Shown: positions 1-5,477, counted from the stretch's first letter. The stretch: DNA of 5,477 bases from JARDZI01 sp041639705 (GCA_041639705.1 JBEQBT010000229.1:1-5477), one strand, 5' to 3'. The notes: generated from the letters alone by a model not told the origin. Program-made: numbers and translations.

Positions 1-803
1 AGTAATGCACCTCTTGTAAAAGTAATATATAGTGCAGCTGTATTTAAGAATATTCCTGCTCCAATAAGTGCTCTTTCAAAAAATCTTCTTCTTCCATATA
101 AAAACATTTCCAGCATGAATGGAATAATAAGTATTACAAGTCCTGCATATATGTTCACATTATGGTAACCAAATGTTAATACAGACCTGTCGCTTAAGGA
201 TTTACCATTTAAAAACAATTGGAAAAATCCATAAAGGGAGCTGAAGGTTATTAGTATGAATAGTGCATAAAATATTAATTTAAGATCCTTCTTTTTGTAG
301 TTAACAATTACACTTAACATAAACATTGCAGGAGCAATTACACTTATATAGGTATAGCTTAAGCTTCTTATGATATTCAATGAAAAAATCGAACTATTTA
401 TTGAAAATATTAGGAATATAGCAATTAGAATAATAAGATTAATTTTTTTATCGTTTTTTTCATATAAATCCTTACTCCAATTTAATATGTCCCTGTAGCT
501 AAGTACAAAGATAATAGTAATATATAAAGTTTCGTAGGTTATTTTAAAAATTAAAAAATCAAAATAAAAAGCCTTTCTTGCTGTAACTGAAATAGGTAAA
601 GACACTATAAACAGAAGTAATGACCTTTTTTTATCCTTAAAAGCCAAGTAAATAGCAGCAGTCAGGGAAGCTGTTGCAAGAAAAAGCATAGCAGAATCCT
701 TAGTTCCAAGCCTTGAAAAGAACAATAATGTAATAACTGATGAAATAGCTGTCAATATAAATAATTTTATAACCATGTCTTTTGTTAATTTAAAAGCTAT
801 CAT
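1..803 (-). CDS. O-antigen ligase / polysaccharide polymerase-like membrane protein (Wzy/WaaL type), 3' end cut by window
   Basis: The frame is open from the ATG at 803-801 to the window edge with no stop, giving 267 codons that start MIAFKLTKDMVIKLF. It is strongly hydrophobic, with segments at roughly residues 11-30, 38-55, 60-76, 87-103, 121-141, 148-167, 175-198, 216-236 and 245-260, separated by short Lys/Arg-rich loops. Residues 206-221 (RSVLTFGYHNVNIYAG), followed by a hydrophobic stretch ending in a proline, and TFTRGAL at 261-267 resemble the conserved 'fGnpN..a' and 'T.SRGa' blocks of the O-antigen ligase family (Wzy_C, PF04932). Family members usually run 400-450 residues, so about 60% is present. 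By family, such proteins polymerise or transfer lipid-linked glycans on the outer face of the membrane. The start is supported by AAGGAG at 815-810. It lies 3 bp after the upstream stop, so co-translation is likely. Polymerase versus ligase cannot be told from sequence alone. Confidence 0.8.
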   Translation of the reverse strand, partial: MIAFKLTKDMVIKLFILTAISSVITLLFFSRLGTKDSAMLFLATASLTAAIYLAFKDKKRSLLLFIVSLPISVTARKAFYFDFLIFKITYETLYITIIFVLSYRDILNWSKDLYEKNDKKINLIILIAIFLIFSINSSIFSLNIIRSLSYTYISVIAPAMFMLSVIVNYKKKDLKLIFYALFILITFSSLYGFFQLFLNGKSLSDRSVLTFGYHNVNIYAGLVILIIPFMLEMFLYGRRRFFERALIGAGIFLNTAALYITFTRGAL

Positions 804-806
804 ATA

Positions 807-2120
807 TTACTCCTTGTCAATGTAATTATCAAAGTAGGTCTTATCCTTTTGTTTTACTTCATCAGTATATCTTTTCATAAAACCATTAAGTCTTGCAATT
901 ACTTCTTCAACTTTTCTTGACCCTCTAATCCCATCATAGAAAAGGCTGTTAACAACATTCTGATTAAACCCTAAGGTGGCTGTTGGATCCTTTTTTTCAT
1001 AAGTGAAATTATCATGTTTATCATACTCTCCATATACTTGGTAGTATTCACTCTTGAAATTAAGTATACCTATTTTCTCATTATTTAAACTTGCATCTAA
1101 AAGCCACTGATAAACTTTTTTTATCGAATCCACATTTTTATCATTTTTATTAGCAACGAGAGTGTTTATATCCTCCATAAAATAATATTTTTCTTCATCA
1201 TCTCCATGTATTCTTGGAAGAGGTTCAACTCCCATGTAAAATTCAAGAAATCTATTAGTTAAAAAATAAGTTTTATCCTCATAAACACTTACTGCCATTG
1301 CTGTCCTTTTATAAAAGAAATCCTCTCTGACATTTTTTTTGCTTATTGTACTAAAGTTCCTTGAAATCAGCCCTTCGCTGTACATTTGATTATATATTTC
1401 AAGCATATCCTTTGCATAACTATAATCATACTTTCCATTTTTATAATCCCAGAAGGAGGTGTATATGCTGCCCTGATTAACAGAGGTTTCGCCTAGTGAA
1501 ACCTTTAAATCATAAAAGCCTGCTGCTGGGAATTCAAATGGTACAATATCAGGGAACTTTTTCTTAATAACTCTTGCAAACTTTATAACCTCATCCCAAT
1601 TCTTTGGTCCCCTGTCAGGGTCAAGTCCTGCTTGCTTGAATAAATTCTTGTTCCATATGAACTTAACCGTATTTCCAGCAACCTTTATTCCCATTGGTTT
1701 GCCCTTATAGTAAAAAACATTATTCTCTGTTGCCTTACCATAATCTATACCCAATTCATTCAATGTAAATAACTCATCATTTTTTAGGAAATCATAAAAT
1801 CCAAATTGAAATATATCAGGTTTGTCTCTTGTCATCATTGCTAAGCGAAGCATATTAAAATAATCTGCACCATAGGTATGATAATCTATATAAATATTAT
1901 CATTATTTTCCACATTATATTTATCAATTTCGTTCTTTACATTTTCACTGTAGTAGCTCTCCTTTAGCCAAATGGAAACTACTGATTTCCCCTTAGCCAA
2001 TTCTGGATATTCACTTTTACTTCTTTGTATTCTAGTTAGAGTAACCCTAAGTATTAAAGAAGTAACTAATAATACTACAACAATAACAGAATAAACCCTT
2101 ATCTTTTTTCTGTTGTTCAT
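807..2120 (-). CDS. Membrane-anchored extracellular solute-binding protein (sugar ABC type), no lipobox
   Basis: The protein has 437 residues. The N-terminus has a basic start (MNNRKKIR), a hydrophobic span at about residues 9-28, then Arg/Lys-rich sequence, so it looks like an uncleaved signal anchor with the rest outside the cell. The strongest family signal is residues 157-186 (NKNLFKQAGLDPDRGPKNWD and following), which match the 'NK.LF..AGLDP...P.TWdE' block of family 1 sugar-binding proteins (SBP_bac_1). Residues 47-120 (beta strand, then 'MMTRDKPDIFQFG') fit lobe 1 of that fold. The length is normal for the family. Oddly, there is no cysteine anywhere, so it cannot be a lipoprotein as is usual for Gram-positive binding proteins, and no permease or ATPase gene adjoins it. 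It lies between a flippase and a polymerase-like gene, so a role in glycan binding, export or sensing is possible, but this is inference. The Shine-Dalgarno is AGGGG at 2134-2130. Confidence 0.8.
   Translation of the reverse strand: MNNRKKIRVYSVIVVVLLVTSLILRVTLTRIQRSKSEYPELAKGKSVVSIWLKESYYSENVKNEIDKYNVENNDNIYIDYHTYGADYFNMLRLAMMTRDKPDIFQFGFYDFLKNDELFTLNELGIDYGKATENNVFYYKGKPMGIKVAGNTVKFIWNKNLFKQAGLDPDRGPKNWDEVIKFARVIKKKFPDIVPFEFPAAGFYDLKVSLGETSVNQGSIYTSFWDYKNGKYDYSYAKDMLEIYNQMYSEGLISRNFSTISKKNVREDFFYKRTAMAVSVYEDKTYFLTNRFLEFYMGVEPLPRIHGDDEEKYYFMEDINTLVANKNDKNVDSIKKVYQWLLDASLNNEKIGILNFKSEYYQVYGEYDKHDNFTYEKKDPTATLGFNQNVVNSLFYDGIRGSRKVEEVIARLNGFMKRYTDEVKQKDKTYFDNYIDKE
810..815 (-). promoter_or_regulatory. 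Ribosome binding site of the Wzy/WaaL-like gene, embedded in the preceding gene
   Basis: On the minus strand AAGGAG (815-810) sits 6 nt before the ATG at 803. The same six bases are the last two sense codons (Lys-Glu) of the solute-binding protein gene, whose TAA follows directly. The stop, one spacer codon and the ATG are in the same frame. This fixes the downstream start and suggests translational coupling of the two genes. Confidence 0.8.
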
Positions 2121-2129
2121 ACACTCACA

Positions 2130-2134
2130 CCCCT
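2130..2134 (-). promoter_or_regulatory. Ribosome binding site of the solute-binding protein gene, abutting a repeat element
   Basis: On the minus strand AGGGG (2134-2130), continuing as AGGGGTGTG, lies 9 nt before the ATG at 2120. Its first A is the outermost base of the 98-bp inverted-repeat element. The four G can also pair with the CCCC at the element's end (CCCC-TACA-GGGG, 2141-2130), so the repeat could mask this site. No better site is visible. Confidence 0.55.
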
Positions 2135-2231
2135 GTAGGGGCGAACAGTGTTCGCCCGTTATTACGCATCATCATTCCTGCCATTGCTTTAATTCGTAGG
2201 TATATTCGGGCGAACACTGTTCGCCCCTACA
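2134..2231. repeat. 98-bp MITE-like element with perfect 25-bp inverted ends, each end itself palindromic
   Basis: The left arm at 2134-2158 (starting TGTAGGGGCGAACA) and the right arm at 2207-2231 are exact reverse complements over 25 bp. They enclose a 48-bp AT-richer core (2159-2206). Inside each arm GGGCGAACA and TGTTCGCCC form a 9-bp stem around one unpaired base, so the element can fold either as one long hairpin or as two small ones. No target-site duplication is obvious. It fills most of the 139-bp gap between the flippase and solute-binding genes. Repeats with a GTAGGGGC end followed by a variable palindrome are, from memory, widespread in clostridial and related genomes. The exact family is not established here. 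It has no T-run on the transcribed strand, so it is not a standard terminator. Confidence 0.85.
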
Positions 2232-2259
2232 TTTTTAGTTTCCATTTTAGTCATCTAAT

Positions 2260-3804
2260 TTAAATAGCTCTCTTTTTTAAAATTCTTCCAAATATCATAT
2301 TAATTACAGTTTTAAACTCATCTATTTTTAATAGGGACATTAGCCCTATATAGGAAGCTCCTCCTATTACAGCTGCTACAATTATACCTGTTAGCATTGC
2401 TGCCTTGCTTTGACCTAGAATATTTTCTAGTAGTTCATATACTAATATTACAACTACAGCCATTACTGCACCAGCAAAAAGAGTTTTTAGTAATGTTATT
2501 ATTATTTTTTTATATTCTATTCCTTTAATCTTTATTATAAGTCTAATAAATAATATAAGTACTGAGGTACCTACTGCAAGTGCCTGGGATAATGCTAAAC
2601 CACTTACACCCATAATAGGTCCAAATATATTAATATAAACAACAGTGGTTCCAACTGTAATGAACCCGTTTATCATAGTAGTCAGGGTATCCTTAGTAGA
2701 ATAGAATACCTTGCTCAAAATATCCATAAGAGAATATCCAAGTGCCCCAAACACAAGATATCTTAGAGCTAATGCAGTCAAACTAGCATCCTGGCTTGTA
2801 AACATGCCCCTCTCAAGAAGTACCTTAACAAGTGGAAGACTAAGGGATGCAAGTCCAAATACTAATGGTACTGCAACAATTACAACAATATTAATTGACC
2901 TTTTAACAGTCGACCTAAATTCAGCCATTTCACCAAATGCATATTTTTCTGTAAGAGTTGGATACAAAATAGTAGTTATTGATATTATGAACACCTGATT
3001 TATTATTGTACTAAATTTATTAGCATAGCTTAAAACTGCTATGTTTCCTTCAACAGAGGATGCAAAGCTGTTAGTAACCATCGGGCTAATTTGAGACACA
3101 GCTGTGCTTATAATGGTTGGTACTGCAAGTATTAGCATTTTTCTAACATGCTCATCCCTTAGATTTATAAAGGGCTTATACTTGTATTTTTTCATAAAGG
3201 TTCTTTGAACTAAAACCTGTGCAATTGAACCTATAAAAAAGGAAACAACTGCAGCTATAATGCCATATTTATAGAATAAAAGTAATCCCACTATAATAAT
3301 TGCATTTGTAGTAATTCCTGTAATTGCAGGCTGAATAAAGGTTCCATAGGATTGTAAAAATCCAGCATATAGCCCGCTAATTCCCAAAAATAAAATGGAT
3401 GGCATTACTATTCTTGTCATTTGAACTGTCCTGTTAAAAACTTCAGCCTCAAAGCCCTTAGCGAAGAGTTTGGTTAAAAAGGGTGCAAATACTATACCCA
3501 TTATTGCTAGTAACATGCTTATTATAAGCAGTATATTCAATATATTATTAAAAAACTCATTTGCCTTAACCTTGTCCTTTTTAACATCTGCAAAAACAGG
3601 TATAAAGGAGGTTACAAGTGCTGCAGCCATTGCACTATAAAGTGAATTTGGAATCTGCACAGAAGTCCTGAATATATCAGCTTCCCTGGTAGCTCCAAAC
3701 AAAGCCGCCAATATAAAATCATTCACAAATCCAGAAAGCTTGCTCAAAATAAGCAGCCCAGTTATTACAACACTATATTTTGCAACATTCTTCATCTCAG
3801 CCAT
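2260..3804 (-). CDS. murJ: MurJ/MviN-family lipid-linked precursor flippase
   Basis: The protein has 514 residues and is almost entirely hydrophobic helices, consistent with the 14 membrane segments of MurJ (typical length 500-530). Residues 20-72 (SKLSGFVNDF, then LFGATREADIFRTSVQIPN) align with the MurJ N-terminal signature. SYANKF at 259-264 with ILYPTLTE at 279-286 matches the family block around helix 8, and FYSTKDT at 367-373 is also typical. By family it flips undecaprenyl-linked lipid II, or a related sugar carrier, across the membrane. Compared with E. coli MurJ as I recall it, the functional arginines R18, R24, R52 and R270 correspond here to K22, N28, Y56 and K263, while D39 is kept as D43. 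A dedicated exopolysaccharide flippase is therefore a real alternative to a housekeeping MurJ. The start at 3804 is preferred over Met4 because GGGGAGG lies at the right distance. It begins 147 bp after the glycosyltransferase. Confidence 0.88.
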   Translation of the reverse strand: MAEMKNVAKYSVVITGLLILSKLSGFVNDFILAALFGATREADIFRTSVQIPNSLYSAMAAALVTSFIPVFADVKKDKVKANEFFNNILNILLIISMLLAIMGIVFAPFLTKLFAKGFEAEVFNRTVQMTRIVMPSILFLGISGLYAGFLQSYGTFIQPAITGITTNAIIIVGLLLFYKYGIIAAVVSFFIGSIAQVLVQRTFMKKYKYKPFINLRDEHVRKMLILAVPTIISTAVSQISPMVTNSFASSVEGNIAVLSYANKFSTIINQVFIISITTILYPTLTEKYAFGEMAEFRSTVKRSINIVVIVAVPLVFGLASLSLPLVKVLLERGMFTSQDASLTALALRYLVFGALGYSLMDILSKVFYSTKDTLTTMINGFITVGTTVVYINIFGPIMGVSGLALSQALAVGTSVLILFIRLIIKIKGIEYKKIIITLLKTLFAGAVMAVVVILVYELLENILGQSKAAMLTGIIVAAVIGGASYIGLMSLLKIDEFKTVINMIFGRILKKRAI

Positions 3805-3810
3805 ACTTTT

Positions 3811-3817
3811 CCTCCCC
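3811..3817 (-). promoter_or_regulatory. Strong ribosome binding site deciding the flippase start
   Basis: On the minus strand GGGGAGG (3817-3811) is 6 nt before the ATG at 3804 and 15 nt before the in-frame Met4 codon. This favours the upstream start. It lies 3 nt downstream of the GTGCCTGGCAC palindrome, read on the minus strand. Confidence 0.75.
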
Positions 3818-3820
3818 TAG

Positions 3821-3831
3821 GTGCCAGGCAC
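3821..3831. repeat. 11-nt palindrome GTGCCAGGCAC
   Basis: GTGCC and GGCAC are inverted around a single central A. The sequence sits 3 bp upstream of the flippase ribosome binding site. From memory, this short palindrome with a 'cttcacattcac'-like flank recurs in several Firmicute genomes as a dispersed repeat. The window has only this copy, so the repeat status is knowledge-based rather than seen here. Confidence 0.55.
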
Positions 3832-3846
3832 TTCACATTCACTTTA

Positions 3847-3905
3847 TGTCATCCCTGCATGTGTTATCCCTGCACGTGCCATCCTGAGAGTAGCGAAGGA
3901 TGACA
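3847..3905. repeat. 59-bp dispersed-type repeat with 8-bp inverted ends and 15-bp near-tandem units
   Basis: The ends TGTCATCC (3847-3854) and GGATGACA (3898-3905) are exact reverse complements. From the left, TGTCATCCCTGCATG (3847-3861) and TGTTATCCCTGCACG (3862-3876) are near-identical 15-mers. A third degenerate copy, TGCCATCCTGAGAG, follows at 3877-3890. The right part, CCATCCTGAG...GCGAAGGATGACA, resembles the common 'TGTCATCCTGAGcgaagcGAAGGAT' repeat that I recall from many bacterial genomes. ATCCT and AGGAT within it can form a small hairpin. It lies in the gap between the glycosyltransferase and flippase genes and has no coding capacity that I can support. Confidence 0.7.
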
Positions 3906-3951
3906 GAACTAGTCTATCATAACAATTGCATGAAATGCCTGTAATACTACA

Positions 3952-5061
3952 CTACAATTTCCTGTAAACTTCCAGCAATCTCTCTTCACACACATTCCAA
4001 TTATAATACTTTCTAACCCCTTCAAAACCATTTACACCCATAATCTTAAACTGCTCTCTGTTCTCAGCTATATTATCTATTACCTCAGCAATTTTTACAG
4101 GGTCATCTGGATTAACTGTAACACCACAGCTGTTCATATCCACAATGCTTTTCATCATAGGAAAATCACTGGCTATTACTGCGGTTTTACTCATCATGTA
4201 TTCAAAAAGCTTTATAGGTTCTGAATTTACATATCTCCAGCTGTAGGGCTGCAAAAGCACAAATCCAGCATCTGCAGATTTTAAATAATTAAATACCTCC
4301 AGATGATTCACTTTGCCAGTGAATTGAATATCCTTACCCTTAAGGTTCTCTTCAGTAAAGTTCTCAGCTTTTACTTTAATTGCATCTCCATCAAATTCAC
4401 CTACAAATAAGTACCTGCACTCATGCTTAACATGCTTTATAGCTTCAAGTATTTTTATTATCCCTCTGTCCTCTGTTATTCTTCCTATATATATAAATGT
4501 AGTCTTATCATTATATTCTTTCCATAAATCTGCATTTTTTAACACTGGATAATTTGGTATTAGCTCCACATTAGGATTATACCCCTTAAACTTGTTAACT
4601 AGGATATCATTTACTGAGATTATGTAATCCGCATGGACTGCATTTGATTTCTCATAAAGATATATAGCCTTTGTCATAAATTTTTTCCCAAAGTTAAAAT
4701 GCTCTGCAAATGCCTCCGGATGATACTCATGGGAATCATAAATAGCCTTTGCACCAGTTTTTCTTTTTAGCTTCAGTGCAACCTGAAATGAATCTGGCTC
4801 ATGAGCATGATATACATCAGCCCCTATTTCAAGTCCAAGCCTAAATATATCCCTCATAGGTCTAAACCTGTCCCTCCAGGATCTACGCTTTTCAAAGTAC
4901 TTGACCCTAACGCCTTCATCAGTGACAAAATCACTATCCCCAGGTTTTCCAGGTGCAACAATATAAAGCTCGTCATATTCTTTTTTTAAAGACAAGATTT
5001 CCTTATAGTAAATCCTATTATCAAATACATCATGTCCAGATGTTAACATACAAATTTTCAT
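3952..5061 (-). CDS. GT4-family glycosyltransferase (GT-B fold)
   Basis: The protein has 369 residues, a normal length for GT4 enzymes, with no signal peptide or membrane span, so it is probably a cytoplasmic enzyme at the membrane face. The N-terminal Rossmann half begins MKICMLTSGHDVFDNRIYYK and carries DVYHAHEPD at 82-90 and YDSHEYHPE at 108-116, both typical of GT4 acceptor-side loops. The C-terminal donor half starts near residue 187 with FIYIGRITEDRG (189-200), followed by QFTGKV (246-251) and SEPIKLFEYM (280-289). The second glutamate of the usual E-x7-E donor motif is E287. The first position is N279, a variant I recall from related 'KLFEYM' enzymes. The expected reaction is transfer of a sugar from a nucleotide-sugar donor to a lipid-linked glycan with retention of configuration. 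Donor and acceptor cannot be read from the sequence. The start is supported by GGGGTG at 5072-5067. The neighbouring acyltransferase, flippase and polymerase-like genes support surface-glycan assembly. Confidence 0.9.
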   Translation of the reverse strand: MKICMLTSGHDVFDNRIYYKEILSLKKEYDELYIVAPGKPGDSDFVTDEGVRVKYFEKRRSWRDRFRPMRDIFRLGLEIGADVYHAHEPDSFQVALKLKRKTGAKAIYDSHEYHPEAFAEHFNFGKKFMTKAIYLYEKSNAVHADYIISVNDILVNKFKGYNPNVELIPNYPVLKNADLWKEYNDKTTFIYIGRITEDRGIIKILEAIKHVKHECRYLFVGEFDGDAIKVKAENFTEENLKGKDIQFTGKVNHLEVFNYLKSADAGFVLLQPYSWRYVNSEPIKLFEYMMSKTAVIASDFPMMKSIVDMNSCGVTVNPDDPVKIAEVIDNIAENREQFKIMGVNGFEGVRKYYNWNVCEERLLEVYRKL

Positions 5062-5066
5062 ATATT

Positions 5067-5072
5067 CACCCC
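5067..5072 (-). promoter_or_regulatory. Ribosome binding site of the glycosyltransferase gene
   Basis: On the minus strand GGGGTG (5072-5067) is 5 nt before the ATG at 5061. This supports the assigned start. Confidence 0.65.
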
Positions 5073-5139
5073 AATTTAATCTGGTGGCAACAACCTTAGG
5101 TTACAATTCTAACTCAATCATACTTGAATTATGCTTCAA

Positions 5140-5257
5140 TGTAGTGGCTGCTGCCCACAGCAGCAAGCGCACTTACGGCTTACAACTATTTAAGTATTGA
5201 TATAGTTTTCTTCATTTATCATAATGCCCCTTGTCGATGTGGCCATCGACCACTACA
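5140..5257. repeat. 118-bp inverted-repeat element with covarying hairpin ends
   Basis: The left arm at 5140-5167 and the reverse complement of the right arm at 5230-5257 agree at 21 of 28 positions, including the outer TGTAGTGG and the inner CAAG. Each arm contains a 7-bp hairpin with a 4-nt loop: GCTGCTG/CAGCAGC (5147-5164) and GTCGATG/CATCGAC (5233-5250). Six of the seven mismatches form three compensated base pairs and the seventh is in the loop. The core (5168-5229) is AT-richer and shows no supportable ORF. The element occupies half of the gap between the acyltransferase and glycosyltransferase genes. It looks like a small non-autonomous mobile element, or a structured repeat related to the one at 2134-2231. 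No target duplication is visible. Confidence 0.75.
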
Positions 5258-5297
5258 AGTGCAGCATTTTGAATTTTCAGTTGAAAGCTCTTGAAAT

Positions 5298-5477
5298 TTA
5301 CTGGTTCTTCAACAGCTGATCCTCTGGTACATCTCTTAATACCCTTGCTGGGTTGCCTGCTACTATCTTTGCATTTTCTACATCCTTTGTAACAACACTT
5401 CCTGCTGCTACAAATCCATCTTCGCTTATAACTTTTCCAGGAAGAATAGTAGCCTGTGCTCCAACTCTTCCACCTTT
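5298..5477 (-). CDS. Left-handed beta-helix (hexapeptide-repeat) acyltransferase, C-terminal fragment
   Basis: Fifty-nine codons and a TAA stop are in the window, and the start lies beyond the right edge. The fragment begins KGGRVGAQATILPGKVISED and continues with GFVAAGSVVTKDV and IVAGNPARVLRDVPEDQLL. The repeating [IV]-G-x-x-x pattern followed by 'AGSVVTKDV...VAGNPA.V.R' is diagnostic of the last coils of LbH acyltransferases of the WbbJ/WbpD/NeuD kind. By family these transfer acetyl or other acyl groups from acyl-CoA to sugar precursors, often UDP-amino sugars of surface glycans. The substrate cannot be assigned from this fragment. No clear terminator follows, and the glycosyltransferase starts 236 bp downstream, so readthrough is plausible. 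Confidence 0.87.
   Translation of the reverse strand, partial: KGGRVGAQATILPGKVISEDGFVAAGSVVTKDVENAKIVAGNPARVLRDVPEDQLLKNQ

Noticed and set aside
2125..2184. 19-codon minus-strand ORF (begins MAGMMM, ends FAPTGV) running out of the 98-bp element and stopping 4 nt before the solute-binding gene
   Set aside because: The frame stays open because the repeat happens to lack stops, there is no Shine-Dalgarno, and similar peptides are typical spurious translations of such repeats. A coupling leader peptide is possible but unsupported.
2134..2231. The long inverted repeat as a rho-independent terminator after the flippase gene
   Set aside because: The stem has a 48-nt loop and is followed on the minus strand by GGGGTGTGAG rather than a T-run. 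The only T-run (TTTTT at 2232-2236) is on the other strand, where no gene ends.
2711..2998. 95-codon plus-strand reading frame inside the flippase gene
   Set aside because: It is antisense to a clear MurJ-family frame, shows no recognisable domain and no convincing ribosome site, and the opposite strand explains the sequence fully.
3916..3924. Extended -10-like sequence TGTTATGAT on the minus strand upstream of the flippase gene
   Set aside because: There is no acceptable -35 at 16-18 bp (TTACAG at best), and such matches are common by chance in AT-rich DNA. Transcript-start mapping would be needed.
4801..4989. 62-codon plus-strand reading frame inside the glycosyltransferase gene
   Set aside because: It is antisense to the conserved GT4 N-terminal region and has no family features. 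It is a shadow of the real gene.
5092..5102. 11-nt palindrome AACCTTAGGTT upstream of the glycosyltransferase gene
   Set aside because: It is short and single-copy, with no recognisable regulator family or promoter spacing.
5124..5139. TTGAA-N6-TTCAA inverted repeat beside the 118-bp element as a possible operator
   Set aside because: Five-base half-sites are expected by chance in AT-rich sequence, no promoter is visible around it, and only one copy is present.
2134..5257. CRISPR array or riboswitch as an explanation for the repeated palindromes
   Set aside because: The repeats are single, different in sequence, and widely spaced without regular spacers. No conserved riboswitch core is recognisable in any gap.

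Overview
The window is AT-rich DNA with purine-rich Shine-Dalgarno sites, AGA/AGG arginine codons and long intergenic palindromes, which fits a low-GC Firmicute, most likely a Clostridium-like organism (inference; no taxonomic marker is present). All five genes read leftwards on the minus strand and look like part of a cell-surface polysaccharide / exopolysaccharide locus. The window cuts the locus at both ends.

In the direction of transcription (high to low coordinates) the order is: the C-terminal 59 residues of a left-handed beta-helix (hexapeptide-repeat) acyltransferase (5477-5298); a 236-bp gap; a complete GT4-type glycosyltransferase (5061-3952); a 147-bp gap; a complete MurJ/MviN-type lipid-linked precursor flippase (3804-2260); a 139-bp gap; a cysteine-free, membrane-anchored protein with a sugar-ABC-type solute-binding domain (2120-807); and, 3 bp later, the first 267 codons of a polytopic O-antigen ligase/polymerase-like protein (803 to beyond base 1). 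A sensible combined role is sugar modification (acyltransferase), addition of a sugar to a lipid-linked repeat unit (GT4), translocation across the membrane (flippase) and polymerisation or ligation outside (Wzy/WaaL-like). The solute-binding protein is the unexpected member, since no ABC permease or ATPase lies next to it.

The most unusual content is in the gaps. Each of the three real intergenic spacers holds a different palindromic repeat, while the 3-bp junction has none. One is a 98-bp element with perfect 25-bp inverted ends. One is a 118-bp element whose two 28-bp ends differ almost only by compensated base-pair changes inside a 7-bp hairpin. One is a compound of an 11-nt palindrome and a 59-bp unit with 8-bp inverted ends and 15-bp near-tandem repeats. 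The first two share the terminal motif TGTAGkGG followed at once by a self-complementary stem, so they may belong to one family of small non-coding mobile elements. No convincing rho-independent terminator or strong promoter is visible, so the genes may be co-transcribed through the repeats. No gene-free stretch exceeds 300 bases. I see no RNA gene and no CRISPR array.
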